Source: a bacterium (GTDB lineage Bacteria > Pseudomonadota > Alphaproteobacteria > Sphingomonadales > Sphingomonadaceae). Taken from it: a stretch of 60,801 bases of DNA. The stretch is from positions 1 through 60,801 of the forward strand of contig JAVBXL010000088.1 of NCBI GenBank assembly GCA_030824575.1. The letters are read 5' to 3'. Positions 10,087 through 20,300 of the stretch are shown here, piece by piece (positions within the stretch are counted from its first letter, which is position 1; every line of letters starts with the position of its first letter). Made by a program: the position numbers and the translations under genes. The notes under the pieces are model-generated. The model worked only from the letters and a program-made list of their open reading frames with translations. It was not told the origin of the DNA and made no database searches.

Positions 10087-13000
10087 TCAGGCGGCCAGGG
10101 GCGCGGTTGTGGGCGTGACGGCGATGACCTGCCCTGTCGTGACGAGGACAATCAGGCCGCGGTCAGTCCCCGTCATGTCGAGATAGGCTCGTACCTGCGC
10201 GCGATAGTGATTGAGGGTTTCGGCTGTCGGCTGCACATCGCTTTTCCAGTCGATCACAACGGTTGGCCTGTCCCCGTTGTCGAAGCTGGTGGCGTCAGCG
10301 ATTCCCACAGTCGCCTGTTCGACGCCGTCAACGTCCACCGCTGCATAGACCGCCAGCTCGGGCACCAACGTAGGACGCAACTCCGCGATCTCGGGGAGCG
10401 CCAATGTGCGGACTACGCAACCGGCAAGCTCGTCTGGAGAAAGGCCCTGAGAAGGGTCTGCCATAACGGGCCTGCCGATCTCCCCGATGAGCGCTCGTGC
10501 GCGCTCGCTGAGGGCTCCGGCATCGTCCGGCGTCTCGCCGGTCAGGACCTCTTCCAGCAGCTTGTGCAGGATCAGGCCCCTTTCGCGACCGCCCTGAACA
10601 TTGGGGCGCACCGCCTCGTCATCGGGCTGACCGGCCTCCGACGCTGCCCAGATTTCTACCGCTTCCGGGGTCAAAACCGGTCCATCGGCGCTTTCGTCGC
10701 GGCTTGGCGCAAGCCAGATCAGGCGACGCTGTCGCGCTACGATCGATGCCGCTTCAGCGGCAAAATCATCCCGGGTCTGGTCGTTGGCCTCGCCGCCTGC
10801 CGCAAGGTCGAGCTCGGGCGGCAAATGCGACAGGTCGAGCGCCGGCAGTTCGGCAAGCGAAAGATCCAGAAGCGAAATCCATGCAGATTTCGATTGCGCC
10901 GCATCGAGGCGCGGAAGCACCAGAAGCTCGCGGGCGCGCGTTGCTGCGACATACCACAATCGGATGCGCTCCCGGTCGAGTTCGGCCTTCTCGGCGTCCC
11001 GCGCAGCTTCATAGCCAACAGGCTTCACCCCAAACACCGGGCAATAGAAGGTGTCGCTGTCGCGGTCGGTCACGGCGCTTTCGGGCGCCATGATGCCGGT
11101 CATCGTGTTGATCGGGACGACGATCGGCCATTCAAGGCCCTTGGCCGCGTGCATCGTGTAGAGCGCCACGGCCTCTTCCTGAGCATCGGGCCGTCCCTCG
11201 ACCGCCCGGGCCTCATCGGTCCACGCCGCTGTCATCGTCTCGGCGAAAGCGCGCAGACCGCGAACAGCAAAGGACGTCGTCAGGCTGAGATAGAGATCGA
11301 CGTTGGCAAGCGCGCGCTCTGCTTGGCCGCGATGGCGTTCCAGCAGGATGGGACGGACCCGCAGCGCGTCGATCGCTTGCGACAAAAGGTCGTGCGGTGT
11401 GGTGCTGTTGGTTTGACGATAGAGTGCCTGTAGCGTCTCGATGGTCGATCGGGCCAGCGGATGCGCGATATGCTCGAGCTCAACGCCGAGGTCGAGGCGG
11501 GGCAGCCGTTCGGGATCGTCTTCTGCACGAGGAAGTGCCCAGATGATGTCGAGCAGTTCTTCTTCGGTCAGACCGACGAGCGGGCCGCGCAGCAATGCCC
11601 CGAGGGCGAGCGTGTCACGGCGGTCGGCGAGAACACGCGTCAGCGCGATCAGATCCTGGATCTCCTGGCGGCGGAACAGGCCTTTGCCTGCCTGCGTGGC
11701 GACCGGGATGCCGTGGCGTTCGAGCGCCTCCTCGTATCGCCAAAGATCACTGCCGGTGGGCGCTAGCAACGCGATGTCGCCTGGCCGGCAAGGTCGACTG
11801 GCGCCTGAGCGACGATCGAGGATCATCTCACTGCCAATCAACCGGGCGCACATTTGGGCGATCGCGTCGGCTTCACCGTCGCGCTGTTGCTCAGCTGAGG
11901 CCTTGCCATTCTCATCGGCAACGGCAACGTCGAGAGCCGCAACGCAAAGGGCCTCGCCGCGATCGGCGTGAAAGGGATCGAGCGCCGTGAAGCCGGGTTG
12001 GCCCTCGCTCGAAAGCAGCGCCTCGAAGCGGTCGTTCACATAGGTCAGGATCGGCGCGCAGGAACGGAAATTGGTGGAGATCGCCAGGACGCTCTCAGGG
12101 TCCTGCGCGAGATAGGCATCGCGCGCGCGGACATAGGCGCTGACATCGGCGCCGCGGAAGCGATAGATCGCCTGCTTGGGATCACCGACGAGGAAGAGCG
12201 CGCCGGGACGGATCGTGAAGGCGCTCCAGTCTGCGCTCGCGACCCCGGCCGGCGGCTCGCCGCAGAGGCGCCAGAAGATTTCCGTCTGAAGCGGGTCAGT
12301 ATCCTGAAACTCGTCGACAAGGACGTGGGCGAAGCGGGCGGCGAGGGACCGTCGGACATCGTCATGATCGCGCAAAAGATCGCGCGCCGCGAAGATCAGA
12401 TCGTCGAAATCGAGCTGGGCGGCCGAACGCTTGTAGTCCCGGAAACGGGCCAGCACAGGCTGTACCTGAGCGATGAGGTCGCACAGGACGCGACTGGCGA
12501 CGTTCTGGACCAGATCCTGCCAGGCTTGGCAGCACGCGGCGTAATGCGCATCCGCCGCGATGTTCAGCCGTTCGCCTTCGGTCTTGGCCAAGCCTTCGCG
12601 CTTGGCGGCTTCGACCCATTTGCCCTTCTTCTTGTAGGCAAGGAACGAGCCGGTTTTGGTGCAGAGGTCGGAATGCGGCTGTGTAACCAGCAATCGCACC
12701 AAGCCGACTGGCGTTTCGATGACCGGCCCGCTGTCGAGCCCTGCGGCCATTCCGGCGAAGCGCTCGGCGAGCATGGCGGTTTCTTCCTCCACCGCTGGTG
12801 CGGTGCGGATGAACTCCATCAAACCATCGACGGCGTGATGGAAAGCGCCCAGGTGCGGGGCCAGGCCGCTGACCGGCGGCGCGGAAACGGTCCTGCGTTT
12901 GCGCAGGTTGGCGACGATCTTGTGGATCAAGCCGACGGTTTCGCCGGGATTGTGCAGCACCATTTCCGCGATGATGCCGCCTTCACCGCCCGAGAGCTGT

Positions 13001-13491
13001 TCGCGCAGCCACGTCTCGACGATTTCGATGAAAGCGAGATCGGCTTGGTTGCGGTCCATCACGCTCGCGCCGGGATCGATGTCCGCCTCGACCGGGTAGG
13101 GCTTGATCAGGCGCTGGCAGAAGCCATGGATTGTCGAGCAGGTGATCTCGTCGATGACCGATGCGGCGGCCGCAAGGTTCTCGTTGTGGTTGGCTGACAA
13201 GCCGTCGGGAAATGCGATGCGCAACTCGGTCGGAATTGTGCCGGTCGCGAGGTCGGCAACGAAGTCGCGAACGCGGATCAGCAGCTCGCTGGCTGCCAAT
13301 TCCGTAAAGGTGACGGCTGCGATCGACTTGGGCGCGATGCCCTCGGCGAGCATGGCGGCGATGCGGCCGGCCATCACGGCTGTCTTGCCGGAGCCTGCGC
13401 CGGCTTCGACCAGGATCGAGCGATCATGGACGCCGATGGCGGTGCGGCGGGCGGCGTCATCGCGCAGTGTGTTGGTAGCAGCGGTCATCAC
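10087..13491 (-). CDS. UvrD/RecB-like (AddA-type) helicase-nuclease
   Basis: 1134 residues. SF1A helicase motifs are present: VEAGAGSGKTAVMAG (Walker A, ~30-44), VTFTELAASEL (Ia), VLVDEFQDTDPLQ (II, ~390), LVGDPKQAIYRFRGADV (III, ~437) and LYTMHAAKGLEW (V region). The C-terminus has the RecB-family nuclease signature, LILHKLLEEVL and later VVIDWKSD with a following ALEAYLD-like helix. Both enzymatic halves therefore look intact. AddA works with AddB to unwind and degrade double-stranded DNA ends. Here the pair is carried as cargo, with a 4-bp overlap (ATGA) with the AddB-like gene. Chromosomal AddA proteins are similar in size but this copy sits among defence genes. Confidence 0.85.
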   Translation of the reverse strand: MMTAATNTLRDDAARRTAIGVHDRSILVEAGAGSGKTAVMAGRIAAMLAEGIAPKSIAAVTFTELAASELLIRVRDFVADLATGTIPTELRIAFPDGLSANHNENLAAAASVIDEITCSTIHGFCQRLIKPYPVEADIDPGASVMDRNQADLAFIEIVETWLREQLSGGEGGIIAEMVLHNPGETVGLIHKIVANLRKRRTVSAPPVSGLAPHLGAFHHAVDGLMEFIRTAPAVEEETAMLAERFAGMAAGLDSGPVIETPVGLVRLLVTQPHSDLCTKTGSFLAYKKKGKWVEAAKREGLAKTEGERLNIAADAHYAACCQAWQDLVQNVASRVLCDLIAQVQPVLARFRDYKRSAAQLDFDDLIFAARDLLRDHDDVRRSLAARFAHVLVDEFQDTDPLQTEIFWRLCGEPPAGVASADWSAFTIRPGALFLVGDPKQAIYRFRGADVSAYVRARDAYLAQDPESVLAISTNFRSCAPILTYVNDRFEALLSSEGQPGFTALDPFHADRGEALCVAALDVAVADENGKASAEQQRDGEADAIAQMCARLIGSEMILDRRSGASRPCRPGDIALLAPTGSDLWRYEEALERHGIPVATQAGKGLFRRQEIQDLIALTRVLADRRDTLALGALLRGPLVGLTEEELLDIIWALPRAEDDPERLPRLDLGVELEHIAHPLARSTIETLQALYRQTNSTTPHDLLSQAIDALRVRPILLERHRGQAERALANVDLYLSLTTSFAVRGLRAFAETMTAAWTDEARAVEGRPDAQEEAVALYTMHAAKGLEWPIVVPINTMTGIMAPESAVTDRDSDTFYCPVFGVKPVGYEAARDAEKAELDRERIRLWYVAATRARELLVLPRLDAAQSKSAWISLLDLSLAELPALDLSHLPPELDLAAGGEANDQTRDDFAAEAASIVARQRRLIWLAPSRDESADGPVLTPEAVEIWAASEAGQPDDEAVRPNVQGGRERGLILHKLLEEVLTGETPDDAGALSERARALIGEIGRPVMADPSQGLSPDELAGCVVRTLALPEIAELRPTLVPELAVYAAVDVDGVEQATVGIADATSFDNGDRPTVVIDWKSDVQPTAETLNHYRAQVRAYLDMTGTDRGLIVLVTTGQVIAVTPTTAPLAA

Positions 13492-16151
13492 TGCGCCTCC
13501 CAGACCAGCGCAGCATCGCCGAAAGCTTCGGTCGCGGCGGGCAGTTTTCGTTTGCAGTAGGTGGCGCCCGCATTGGCCGGCAGGGCGAACGCCAGATCGT
13601 CGTATGCGCCGCCGGTGTCCGGACCGATTAGGGCCTGGCCGGATTGAAGGTTCGCCCTAGCGGCTTGCAAATAGCCGGTGATCTCGGTGAGTGTCGCTTC
13701 CGGGTCGCCGAGTTGGAAGTCGACCTGATCGCGCGGAAAGAGCAGCGATGCACTGATCGACACGTCGTCGCCAAGAAGGGCCTTGACGGCGAAGGCATAG
13801 AGGCAGCGTTGCAACTCGCGGCCACCATCGAGACTGATATCGTCCTTGGGCGGCCGTCCGGTCTTATAATCACGAACGAGCGCGCGCTTGCCGTCTCCGG
13901 CAATGTCCAGGCGATCAATATAGCCGGCGATGCGAAAGCCGGTTGCGGGGATTTCGACGGGTGTCTGCGAATCCCACGGGCTGGCGGTGTCCGCCTTGGG
14001 CGTCGCGCCGCCGAAGGCGACTTCGCCAAAAGAGCGGGCGTCGGGCAGATGCTCGTCGCCGTAAGTCAGGGCGCGCGTGGTAAGAATCCGGGCGTCGTCG
14101 AGCGTCCGTCGCCAGATGAGCGCCGGTGGGACCGCTCGTTCGCTTTCCCACACGACCGCGATCCTGGCAGCAGCATCCTGCACGGCGCCAGCGATCTGCG
14201 CTTCGTCAGCCGCGGCGAGGCCGCCGCCCTTTTCAAGCGTCGCAAGCGCCAGATCGAGTGTCATGTGAACTAGGTCGCCCATTGCCAATGCATCAAGGAC
14301 AAGCGGGTCCGCGCCGCTCTCTGGGGTGCGCAGGCGCATCCCGTAGCGCCATACAAAGCCGAGCGGGCTGCGGAGCAGCAGACGAAGCGAACTGGCCGAT
14401 TGAGTCCGGCCGAGGATGGCCTGCGGGAGAGGATGGTCAGCGCGAACCAGTCCATCGTGCGGTGTAATCTCCTTGCGATGCCAGTTGCGCCAAGCCGTGG
14501 TGGCGCTGATGGCCTGGCTGTCCCGCGCGAACTCATCGGGTCGTGCCATCAATCGATCGGTCTCGCTGAATGCGTGAGCCGGAACCGCATTGCGCCGGAT
14601 GTAGATCTCCTCAGATGCCGGACCGAGCAGCGCGCTGCGCCCCAGCAAGCGGCCTTCGCTGTCGCGGCGAGCGCGCGACATGACGATCTGACCGCTCGTC
14701 GTGGCGAGGATGGTCTCAAAATCTCGCCGATCCGCCGCGCCGACCGGCAGCGGGTCCAGCTCAGCGGTTGGGATGATGTGATCGGAAATCAGACGATCTT
14801 CGGAAATGCCGCGCGGCCAGCGCGATGAATTCATGCCGATGAGCCGAACAAAACGGCGCGGCGAAGCCGCCAAGGCGCTTGCGGGCATCCAAGCCACGGA
14901 AACGCAGGCCTCAAGCCCGTCATCTTGTTTCAGGCTGTCCAGGGTCGCATCGAGCGACCCCGATGGTCCAGCCAGCAGTGCCTTGCGCCAGATCGCCAGG
15001 GCGCGTCCGGACAGAAAGGCTGCGCCGATCTCGTCGGCTGCCGGATGTCCCTTCGCCAACAAATCAATGATGCCACGCAAGGTCGGCGTATGATCCGTCG
15101 CGTCGGGCCAGTCGTCGGCGGTCAGCCGGTCCAGCAAGCGTTGCCAAGATGCCGGTGAAGCCAGCGGCGCGTCGGTCGGCAGGACGCGCAGCCAGCCCTG
15201 CGGAAAGCCGGCAAAGGGGCCGGTTTCCGAACCGCACAACGCTGCGAGCCGACGTATCCGGGTCTGCGAGAAGCCGCGAATGAGGAGATCCGCGAGTGCC
15301 GCAGCCGCCTGACCATCCCGGGTTGTCGTGACCTTGATGCCGTGGACGAAGTGAAGATCCAGGTTCGCATCGGCGCGCAGGGCGAGGAGGTGATCGTCAT
15401 AGTCACCGGTCGATGCGGCCGCGATCGCGATGTCGGCGGCCTCCGCTTCTCCTGAAGCCATCAGGCCCCGCGCCCATCGAATGGCCTCGATCGCCTCGTG
15501 ATAGGCAGTCGCGGCGCTGACCGTACTGATTGCCGGAGCGGTTGGGTCTGCCCGGTTGATCGTGACGTCGAACGCGTCCAGCCACAGCGGGGTCGGCCGA
15601 GGGCCGGCTGTCCAGCTCACCGAAGTATGCGCGGTGAGCTCCTGCAGGAGCGGACGCCAGCACGGCGAAAGCTCGGTGATACCGACGATCTCGAGCGGAC
15701 CCAAAACCGCATGAGCATGAGCAACGCGCTCCAATGCGCGGGCCACGAGATCGGTAGGACGCATCATACCGGGCGGCAACTGGGCTAGAACCGCAGCTTC
15801 CAGGCGCGCGATCGAGTCGAGCCGAGGATGATCCCCGGCGCGAGCGGCCAAGTCGATACCGGCCCGCCACGCCTTGTGGAGGGTGTCGGCCGCCGCATCG
15901 ACCATGCCAGGAAGCAGCTTGATGCTTTCCAGCTCTCCGAGGGTCGTGTCCGGCAGCACGGCCTGGATCGCGGTTCGCAAACACTCGTCATCGATCGGAC
16001 GGGCGAAGCCACCGGCCAGACGGACCGTGAGTTGTTCAAATGACATGATCTGCACGCCGTGTCGGCGCTGCCGCGCCGCGTCGAGGCGCAACTCGCGCAT
16101 CGCCAAACGGCCATGGGCGACGATGGTCCGCCGGTTGGAAAGGGTGGTCAT
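13488..16151 (-). CDS. AddB-like PD-(D/E)XK nuclease / inactivated helicase subunit
   Basis: 887 residues. The C-terminal third holds a RecB-type nuclease: LVHMTLDLAL (conserved His helix), ALVRDYKTGRPPK (the D-x-K strand) and ELQRCLYAFAVKAL (following helix). Near the end GATYCKRKL offers one Cys; the complete four-Cys iron-sulfur signature of classical AddB is not evident. The N-terminal region lacks a Walker A motif, as expected for AddB-like proteins whose helicase fold is structural. The start at 16151 has a GGGAGA ribosome-binding site. The stop overlaps the AddA-like start, so the two subunits are probably made in equal amounts. It follows the 47-aa peptide gene by 16 bp. Confidence 0.8.
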   Translation of the reverse strand: MTTLSNRRTIVAHGRLAMRELRLDAARQRRHGVQIMSFEQLTVRLAGGFARPIDDECLRTAIQAVLPDTTLGELESIKLLPGMVDAAADTLHKAWRAGIDLAARAGDHPRLDSIARLEAAVLAQLPPGMMRPTDLVARALERVAHAHAVLGPLEIVGITELSPCWRPLLQELTAHTSVSWTAGPRPTPLWLDAFDVTINRADPTAPAISTVSAATAYHEAIEAIRWARGLMASGEAEAADIAIAAASTGDYDDHLLALRADANLDLHFVHGIKVTTTRDGQAAAALADLLIRGFSQTRIRRLAALCGSETGPFAGFPQGWLRVLPTDAPLASPASWQRLLDRLTADDWPDATDHTPTLRGIIDLLAKGHPAADEIGAAFLSGRALAIWRKALLAGPSGSLDATLDSLKQDDGLEACVSVAWMPASALAASPRRFVRLIGMNSSRWPRGISEDRLISDHIIPTAELDPLPVGAADRRDFETILATTSGQIVMSRARRDSEGRLLGRSALLGPASEEIYIRRNAVPAHAFSETDRLMARPDEFARDSQAISATTAWRNWHRKEITPHDGLVRADHPLPQAILGRTQSASSLRLLLRSPLGFVWRYGMRLRTPESGADPLVLDALAMGDLVHMTLDLALATLEKGGGLAAADEAQIAGAVQDAAARIAVVWESERAVPPALIWRRTLDDARILTTRALTYGDEHLPDARSFGEVAFGGATPKADTASPWDSQTPVEIPATGFRIAGYIDRLDIAGDGKRALVRDYKTGRPPKDDISLDGGRELQRCLYAFAVKALLGDDVSISASLLFPRDQVDFQLGDPEATLTEITGYLQAARANLQSGQALIGPDTGGAYDDLAFALPANAGATYCKRKLPAATEAFGDAALVWEAQ

Positions 16152-16167
16152 CGTCGTTCTCCCTGAC

Positions 16168-16311
16168 TTACTTCTTGTTCGGGCGCTGCGTCAGCGCCGA
16201 AGCCGCCGCCGATTTTGCCGCTGCGCTCGACTTGGGGTCGCGCAGCACCTGCGATGCCGCACTCGCGGCTTTCTTGCTCGTTACTTCATTCTTCGAGGGG
16301 GTCTTGGCCAT
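16168..16311 (-). CDS. 47-aa Lys/Ala/Ser-rich basic peptide, first gene of the minus-strand operon
   Basis: A short reading frame starting MAKTPSKNEVTSKKAASAAS and ending TQRPNKK, with a strong AGGAGG ribosome-binding site 7 bases before its ATG. It is basic and low in complexity (repeated AAKSAAAS-type segments), reminiscent of histone H1-like tails or of a DNA- or RNA-coating peptide. It has no enzyme motif, signal or membrane segment. It lies directly upstream of addB-like and is the first gene transcribed from the divergent promoter. Small genes of this composition recur in front of defence operons as I recall them, but no function is known to me. Confidence 0.75.
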   Translation of the reverse strand: MAKTPSKNEVTSKKAASAASQVLRDPKSSAAAKSAAASALTQRPNKK

Positions 16312-16436
16312 GTGGTCCTCCTGTTGCCCGGCACGGTTTCGCTTGACGCGACTCCGTGATGGGAATAGAAACTACACACGTCGTGCAGATGTGTCCATAT
16401 AGTTTTTATCTGCATCCGTTTTGGAGGAAGATTCGG
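16312..16436. promoter_or_regulatory. Divergent promoter/operator region between the two defence arms
   Basis: This 125-bp region separates the minus-strand operon (first ATG at 16311) from the WYL regulator gene. On the plus strand a plausible sigma-70 promoter is TTGACG (16343-16348), 17 bases, then TAGAAA (16366-16371). Immediately downstream lies an inverted repeat, ACACA-N11-TGTGT, at 16374-16394, where transcription of the WYL gene should begin. BrxR/CapW-type WYL repressors bind short palindromes in their own divergent promoters, so this is the best operator candidate. The plus-strand gene has GGAGGA as its ribosome-binding site and the minus-strand gene has AGGAGG. Promoter hexamers are by eye. 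Confidence 0.45.
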
Positions 16437-17321
16437 ATGGCGGAAAGCCTGACGACATTGAAGTGGGGCGTTGAGCGTCGGCTCGAGTTCATCGAGTTCC
16501 GCCTGTTCTGGGAAGGCGGGGTCAATCGCTCGGACATCATCGAGATGTTCGACGTCTCGGTGCCGCAAGCATCAAAGGATTTGACGCTCTACCAGGAGCG
16601 AGCGCCCAACAACGCCCTCTACGACAAGAGTGCCAAGCGGTACGTCGCGAGCGAGCATTTCGAGCCCCATTTCCTCAAGCCCGATCCCGACGGCTATCTG
16701 TCGCGCCTGCGGTCGGTCGCTGAAGGACTGATCGATCTATCGGAATCCTGGATCACCCAGGTTCCCGACACTGACATCGCCTTGACACCCCGGAGAGATA
16801 TCGACGCGTCCGTGCTGCGCACGGTCCTCAGCGCCGTGCGCGATCACCGGTCGGTGGACATTCACTATCAGTCGATGAGCAAGGATCGGCCCGATCCGAT
16901 CTGGCGACGGATCACGCCCCACGCCTTCGGCTATGACGGCTTCCGCTGGCACGTTCGCGGCTATTGTCACGTCACCGACAAGTTCAAGGATTTCCTGCTG
17001 CCGCGCGTTCTCGGGATCGGGAGCCTCGGCGAACCTGGCGCGCCCGCAGAGCATGACGCGCTTTGGCAAGAGCGGTTCGGTGTCGAGATTGGCCCTCACC
17101 CTGATCTGACCACAAGTCAGAAGGCCGTCGTCGCCAAAGACTATGGCATGGAGAAAGGCTCAGCGGTCCTAACCGTGCGCTACGCCATGCTGTTCTATGT
17201 TCTGAAGCGGCTCGGCCTCTTGGGCGACGCCGCCAAGCTGCCGGCCCGGAGTCAGCACATCGTTGTCGTCAATCAGGCCGAGACCGAGGCGGCTTTGGAG
17301 AAAGCCGATTTTGCGGTGTGA
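16437..17321 (+). CDS. WYL-domain transcriptional regulator (BrxR/CapW-like layout)
   Basis: 294 residues from the ATG at 16437, which follows GGAGGA at good spacing; an ATG 27 codons upstream lies inside the promoter and is less likely. The N-terminal ~90 residues read as a winged helix-turn-helix (RSDIIEMFDVSVPQASKDL). Residues ~140-205 form a WYL domain (VDIHYQSMSKD, RITPHAFGYDGFRWHVRGYC), and a WCX-like C-terminal part follows. WYL proteins of this layout (BrxR, CapW) repress phage-defence operons and respond to a nucleic-acid or nucleotide ligand. It sits at the divergent promoter and 33 bp before the SNF2 gene, so it probably controls both arms. Confidence 0.85.
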   Translation: MAESLTTLKWGVERRLEFIEFRLFWEGGVNRSDIIEMFDVSVPQASKDLTLYQERAPNNALYDKSAKRYVASEHFEPHFLKPDPDGYLSRLRSVAEGLIDLSESWITQVPDTDIALTPRRDIDASVLRTVLSAVRDHRSVDIHYQSMSKDRPDPIWRRITPHAFGYDGFRWHVRGYCHVTDKFKDFLLPRVLGIGSLGEPGAPAEHDALWQERFGVEIGPHPDLTTSQKAVVAKDYGMEKGSAVLTVRYAMLFYVLKRLGLLGDAAKLPARSQHIVVVNQAETEAALEKADFAV

Positions 17322-17354
17322 GCATCAGGGCGGTCGGGGTCAGTAAGGGTAGAT

Positions 17355-20300
17355 ATGGCAAGGCTTGAAGAGATTCGGAATGGCGCGTCGGTGCGCGGCA
17401 TCGCCTCACCCCAGGCGGCCCAGATCCTGTCTGTCGACTGGATCGGCGATCAGGCGATCAACGTCGTCTACCGCGATCTGAACGGTGCCGTTGCCGAAGC
17501 CGTGCTCTATCGCGACGACGAGTACCGGCTCGAAGTCGAGGTCAACGGGCGGCCTTGGTCTTTCGACGGCGATGGTGCGCTGCTTCGACTGGTGACCGAG
17601 GCCAACCGGATCAAGCTCGCCCATTTTTTTGATCCCTATCTGGCCATCCACACGAGTCTGGTCGATCCGCTGCCGCACCAGATCTCGGCCGTCTATGGCG
17701 AGATGCTGCCGCGCCAGCCACTACGCTTCCTGCTGGCCGACGATCCCGGGGCGGGCAAGACGATCATGGCCGGCCTGCTGATCAAGGAGTTGATCGCGCG
17801 CAGTGATCTCGAGCGCTGTCTTGTGGTGGCGCCGGGCAGCCTGGTGGAGCAATGGCAGGACGAGCTGGGTCAGAAGTTCAATCTCGAATTCGACATCCTG
17901 ACCCGGGACATGATCGAGACGTCACGGTCAGGTAATCCGTTCGAGGACCGCAACCGGCTGATCGTTCGCCTCGATGTCCTGGCGCGGAACGAGGAGTTGC
18001 AGGAAAAGCTGGCGAGCGCCCGCGAGTGGGACCTTATCATCTGCGATGAAGCGCATCGCATGTCGGCGACCTATTTCGGCGGCGACGTTAAATACACCAA
18101 ACGCTATCAGGTTGGTCAGAAGCTCGGCGAAGCGTGTCGCCACCTACTGCTGATGTCGGCCACGCCGCACAACGGCAAGGAGGAGGATTTTCAGCTTTTC
18201 ATGGCGCTCCTCGACGGGGACCGTTTTGAGGGACGCTTCCGCGACGGCGTTCACTACGCCGACACCGCCGACATGATGCGCCGCCTCACCAAGGAGGAAT
18301 TGCTCCGCTTCGACGGTCGACCGCTGTTTCCGGAACGCCGGGCGTACACTGTCAAATATCAGCTCTCCGAGCTGGAGGCGGCGCTCTACACCGCCGTCAC
18401 CGAGTATGTGCGTACCGAGATGAATCGGGTGCAGCGCTTCGCCGAAGGAGACGGAAAGAAGCGCAACAATGTCGGCTTCGCCCTGCAGATTCTCCAGCGG
18501 CGCCTCGCCTCATCGCCAGCGGCGATCTACCAGTCGCTCAAGCGCCGGCGCGAGCGGCTTGAAAACGAACTCGGGGAGGCTCGGCTTGCCGCCAAGGGCC
18601 GCCGTGCGGGCTTTGCCGCGCCGGACGTCAATGCCGACATCCTCAAGAATATCGAGGAATATGGCCAGGACGAGATTGACGACCTCGAAGACCTGATCGC
18701 GACTGGCGCGACGACCGCGGAGACGGTCGAGCAGCTCGCGCTCGAAGTTGAGACGCTCAAAGGCCTGGAGACCATGGCGCTAGGGGTCCTGCGTTCTGGC
18801 CTCGACGCCAAGTGGACGCAGCTCAATCGTATCCTCGACGATGACCTCATGGTCGATGCCGACGGCAATCGTCGCAAGCTGATCATCTTCACCGAGCCGA
18901 AGGACACGCTCCATTACTTGGTCGACAAGGTCCGCGCTCGGCTCGGCAATCCTGATGCGGTCGATGTGATCCATGGCGGCGTGTCGCGGGAAGAGCGGCG
19001 CAAGGTCATCGAGCGGTTCATGCAGGACCGCGACATGCTGGTGCTGATTGCCAACGACGCAGCCGGCGAAGGTGTGAACCTTCAGCGCGGCCACCTGATG
19101 GTCAACTACGACCTGCCCTGGAATCCCAACAAGATCGAACAGCGTTTCGGCCGCATCCACCGGATCGGCCAGACCGAAGTCTGCCACCTGTGGAACCTCG
19201 TCGCGGCCGATACCCGCGAAGGCGAGGTATACGCTCGGCTTCTCGAGAAGCTCGAGGCGGCGCGGGAAGCCTTGGGCGGCCGGGTCTATGATGTCCTGGG
19301 CGAACTTTTCGAGGGTGTCGCGCTCAAGGATCTCCTGTTTCAGGCCATCCAGTATGGCGAGCAGGAGGACGTCAAAGCCAGGCTATTCCGCCAGGTCGAT
19401 GGCGCGGTCGATCAAGGGCACCTGCTTGAGTTGCTCCAGCGGCGTGCGCTGACGAACGACACCATGCCCGAGGCCAAGGTCGAGGAGCTGCGGCTGGAGA
19501 TGGAGCGCGCCGAGGCTCAGCGGCTGCAACCGCACCATGTCCAAAGCTTCTTCGTTGAAGCTTTCCAGCATTTGGGCGGCAAGATGAAGCGCCGGGAAGA
19601 GGGGCGTTGGGAGATCACTCATGTCCCGGTCCGGATCCGCGAGCGGGATCGCCAGATCGGCACCGGCGCGCCGATCCAGAAGAAGTATGAGCGCATCTGT
19701 TTCGAAAAGGGCCGGATCAACCAGCAACCGGTCGCGACATTTGTGTGCCCGGGTCATCCGTTGCTCGAAGCGGTGATCAGCATCGTGCGCGAGCAATATG
19801 AGCAGATCATGCGTCAGGGCGCGATCTTGGTCGACGACCTTGATGCTGGGACTGACCTGTCTGCGGTCTTCCTTCTTGAGCACAGCATTCAAGATGGCCT
19901 GGCGACCAGCGCGGGCAAGCCGCATGTGGTGTCGCAGAAGCTTCAATTCGCCTCGATCAACAAGGCGGGGGAGGCCGTCAACGCCGGTATCGCGCCGCAC
20001 CTCAACCTGCGCCCTGCCACCCCTGAGGAGATCGCCAGCGTGCAGGACGTCCTCCTTGAGGACTGGCTGACGACTGAGCTGGAAAAAACGGCCGTGCGGT
20101 TCGCCACTGTCGAGCTGGCGCAGGCGCATGTGGCCGAGATCAAGGCGCGCCGCTTGCCCGAGATCGAGAAGGTCGAGCGCGAAGTGCGCGCCCGCCTCAA
20201 GAAGGAGATCAACTACTGGGACTCGCGCGCGTTTGAACTGAAGGAAGAAGAGAAGGCGGGTAAGAAGACGCGCTTGAGCTGGCAAAACGCCCAGCGGCGC

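Noticed and set aside
10045..13197. Long plus-strand frames (462 and 409 residues) opposite the AddA-like gene
   Set aside because: They mirror a clear helicase gene in GC-rich DNA. Their translations are arginine/alanine/glycine-rich without family motifs.
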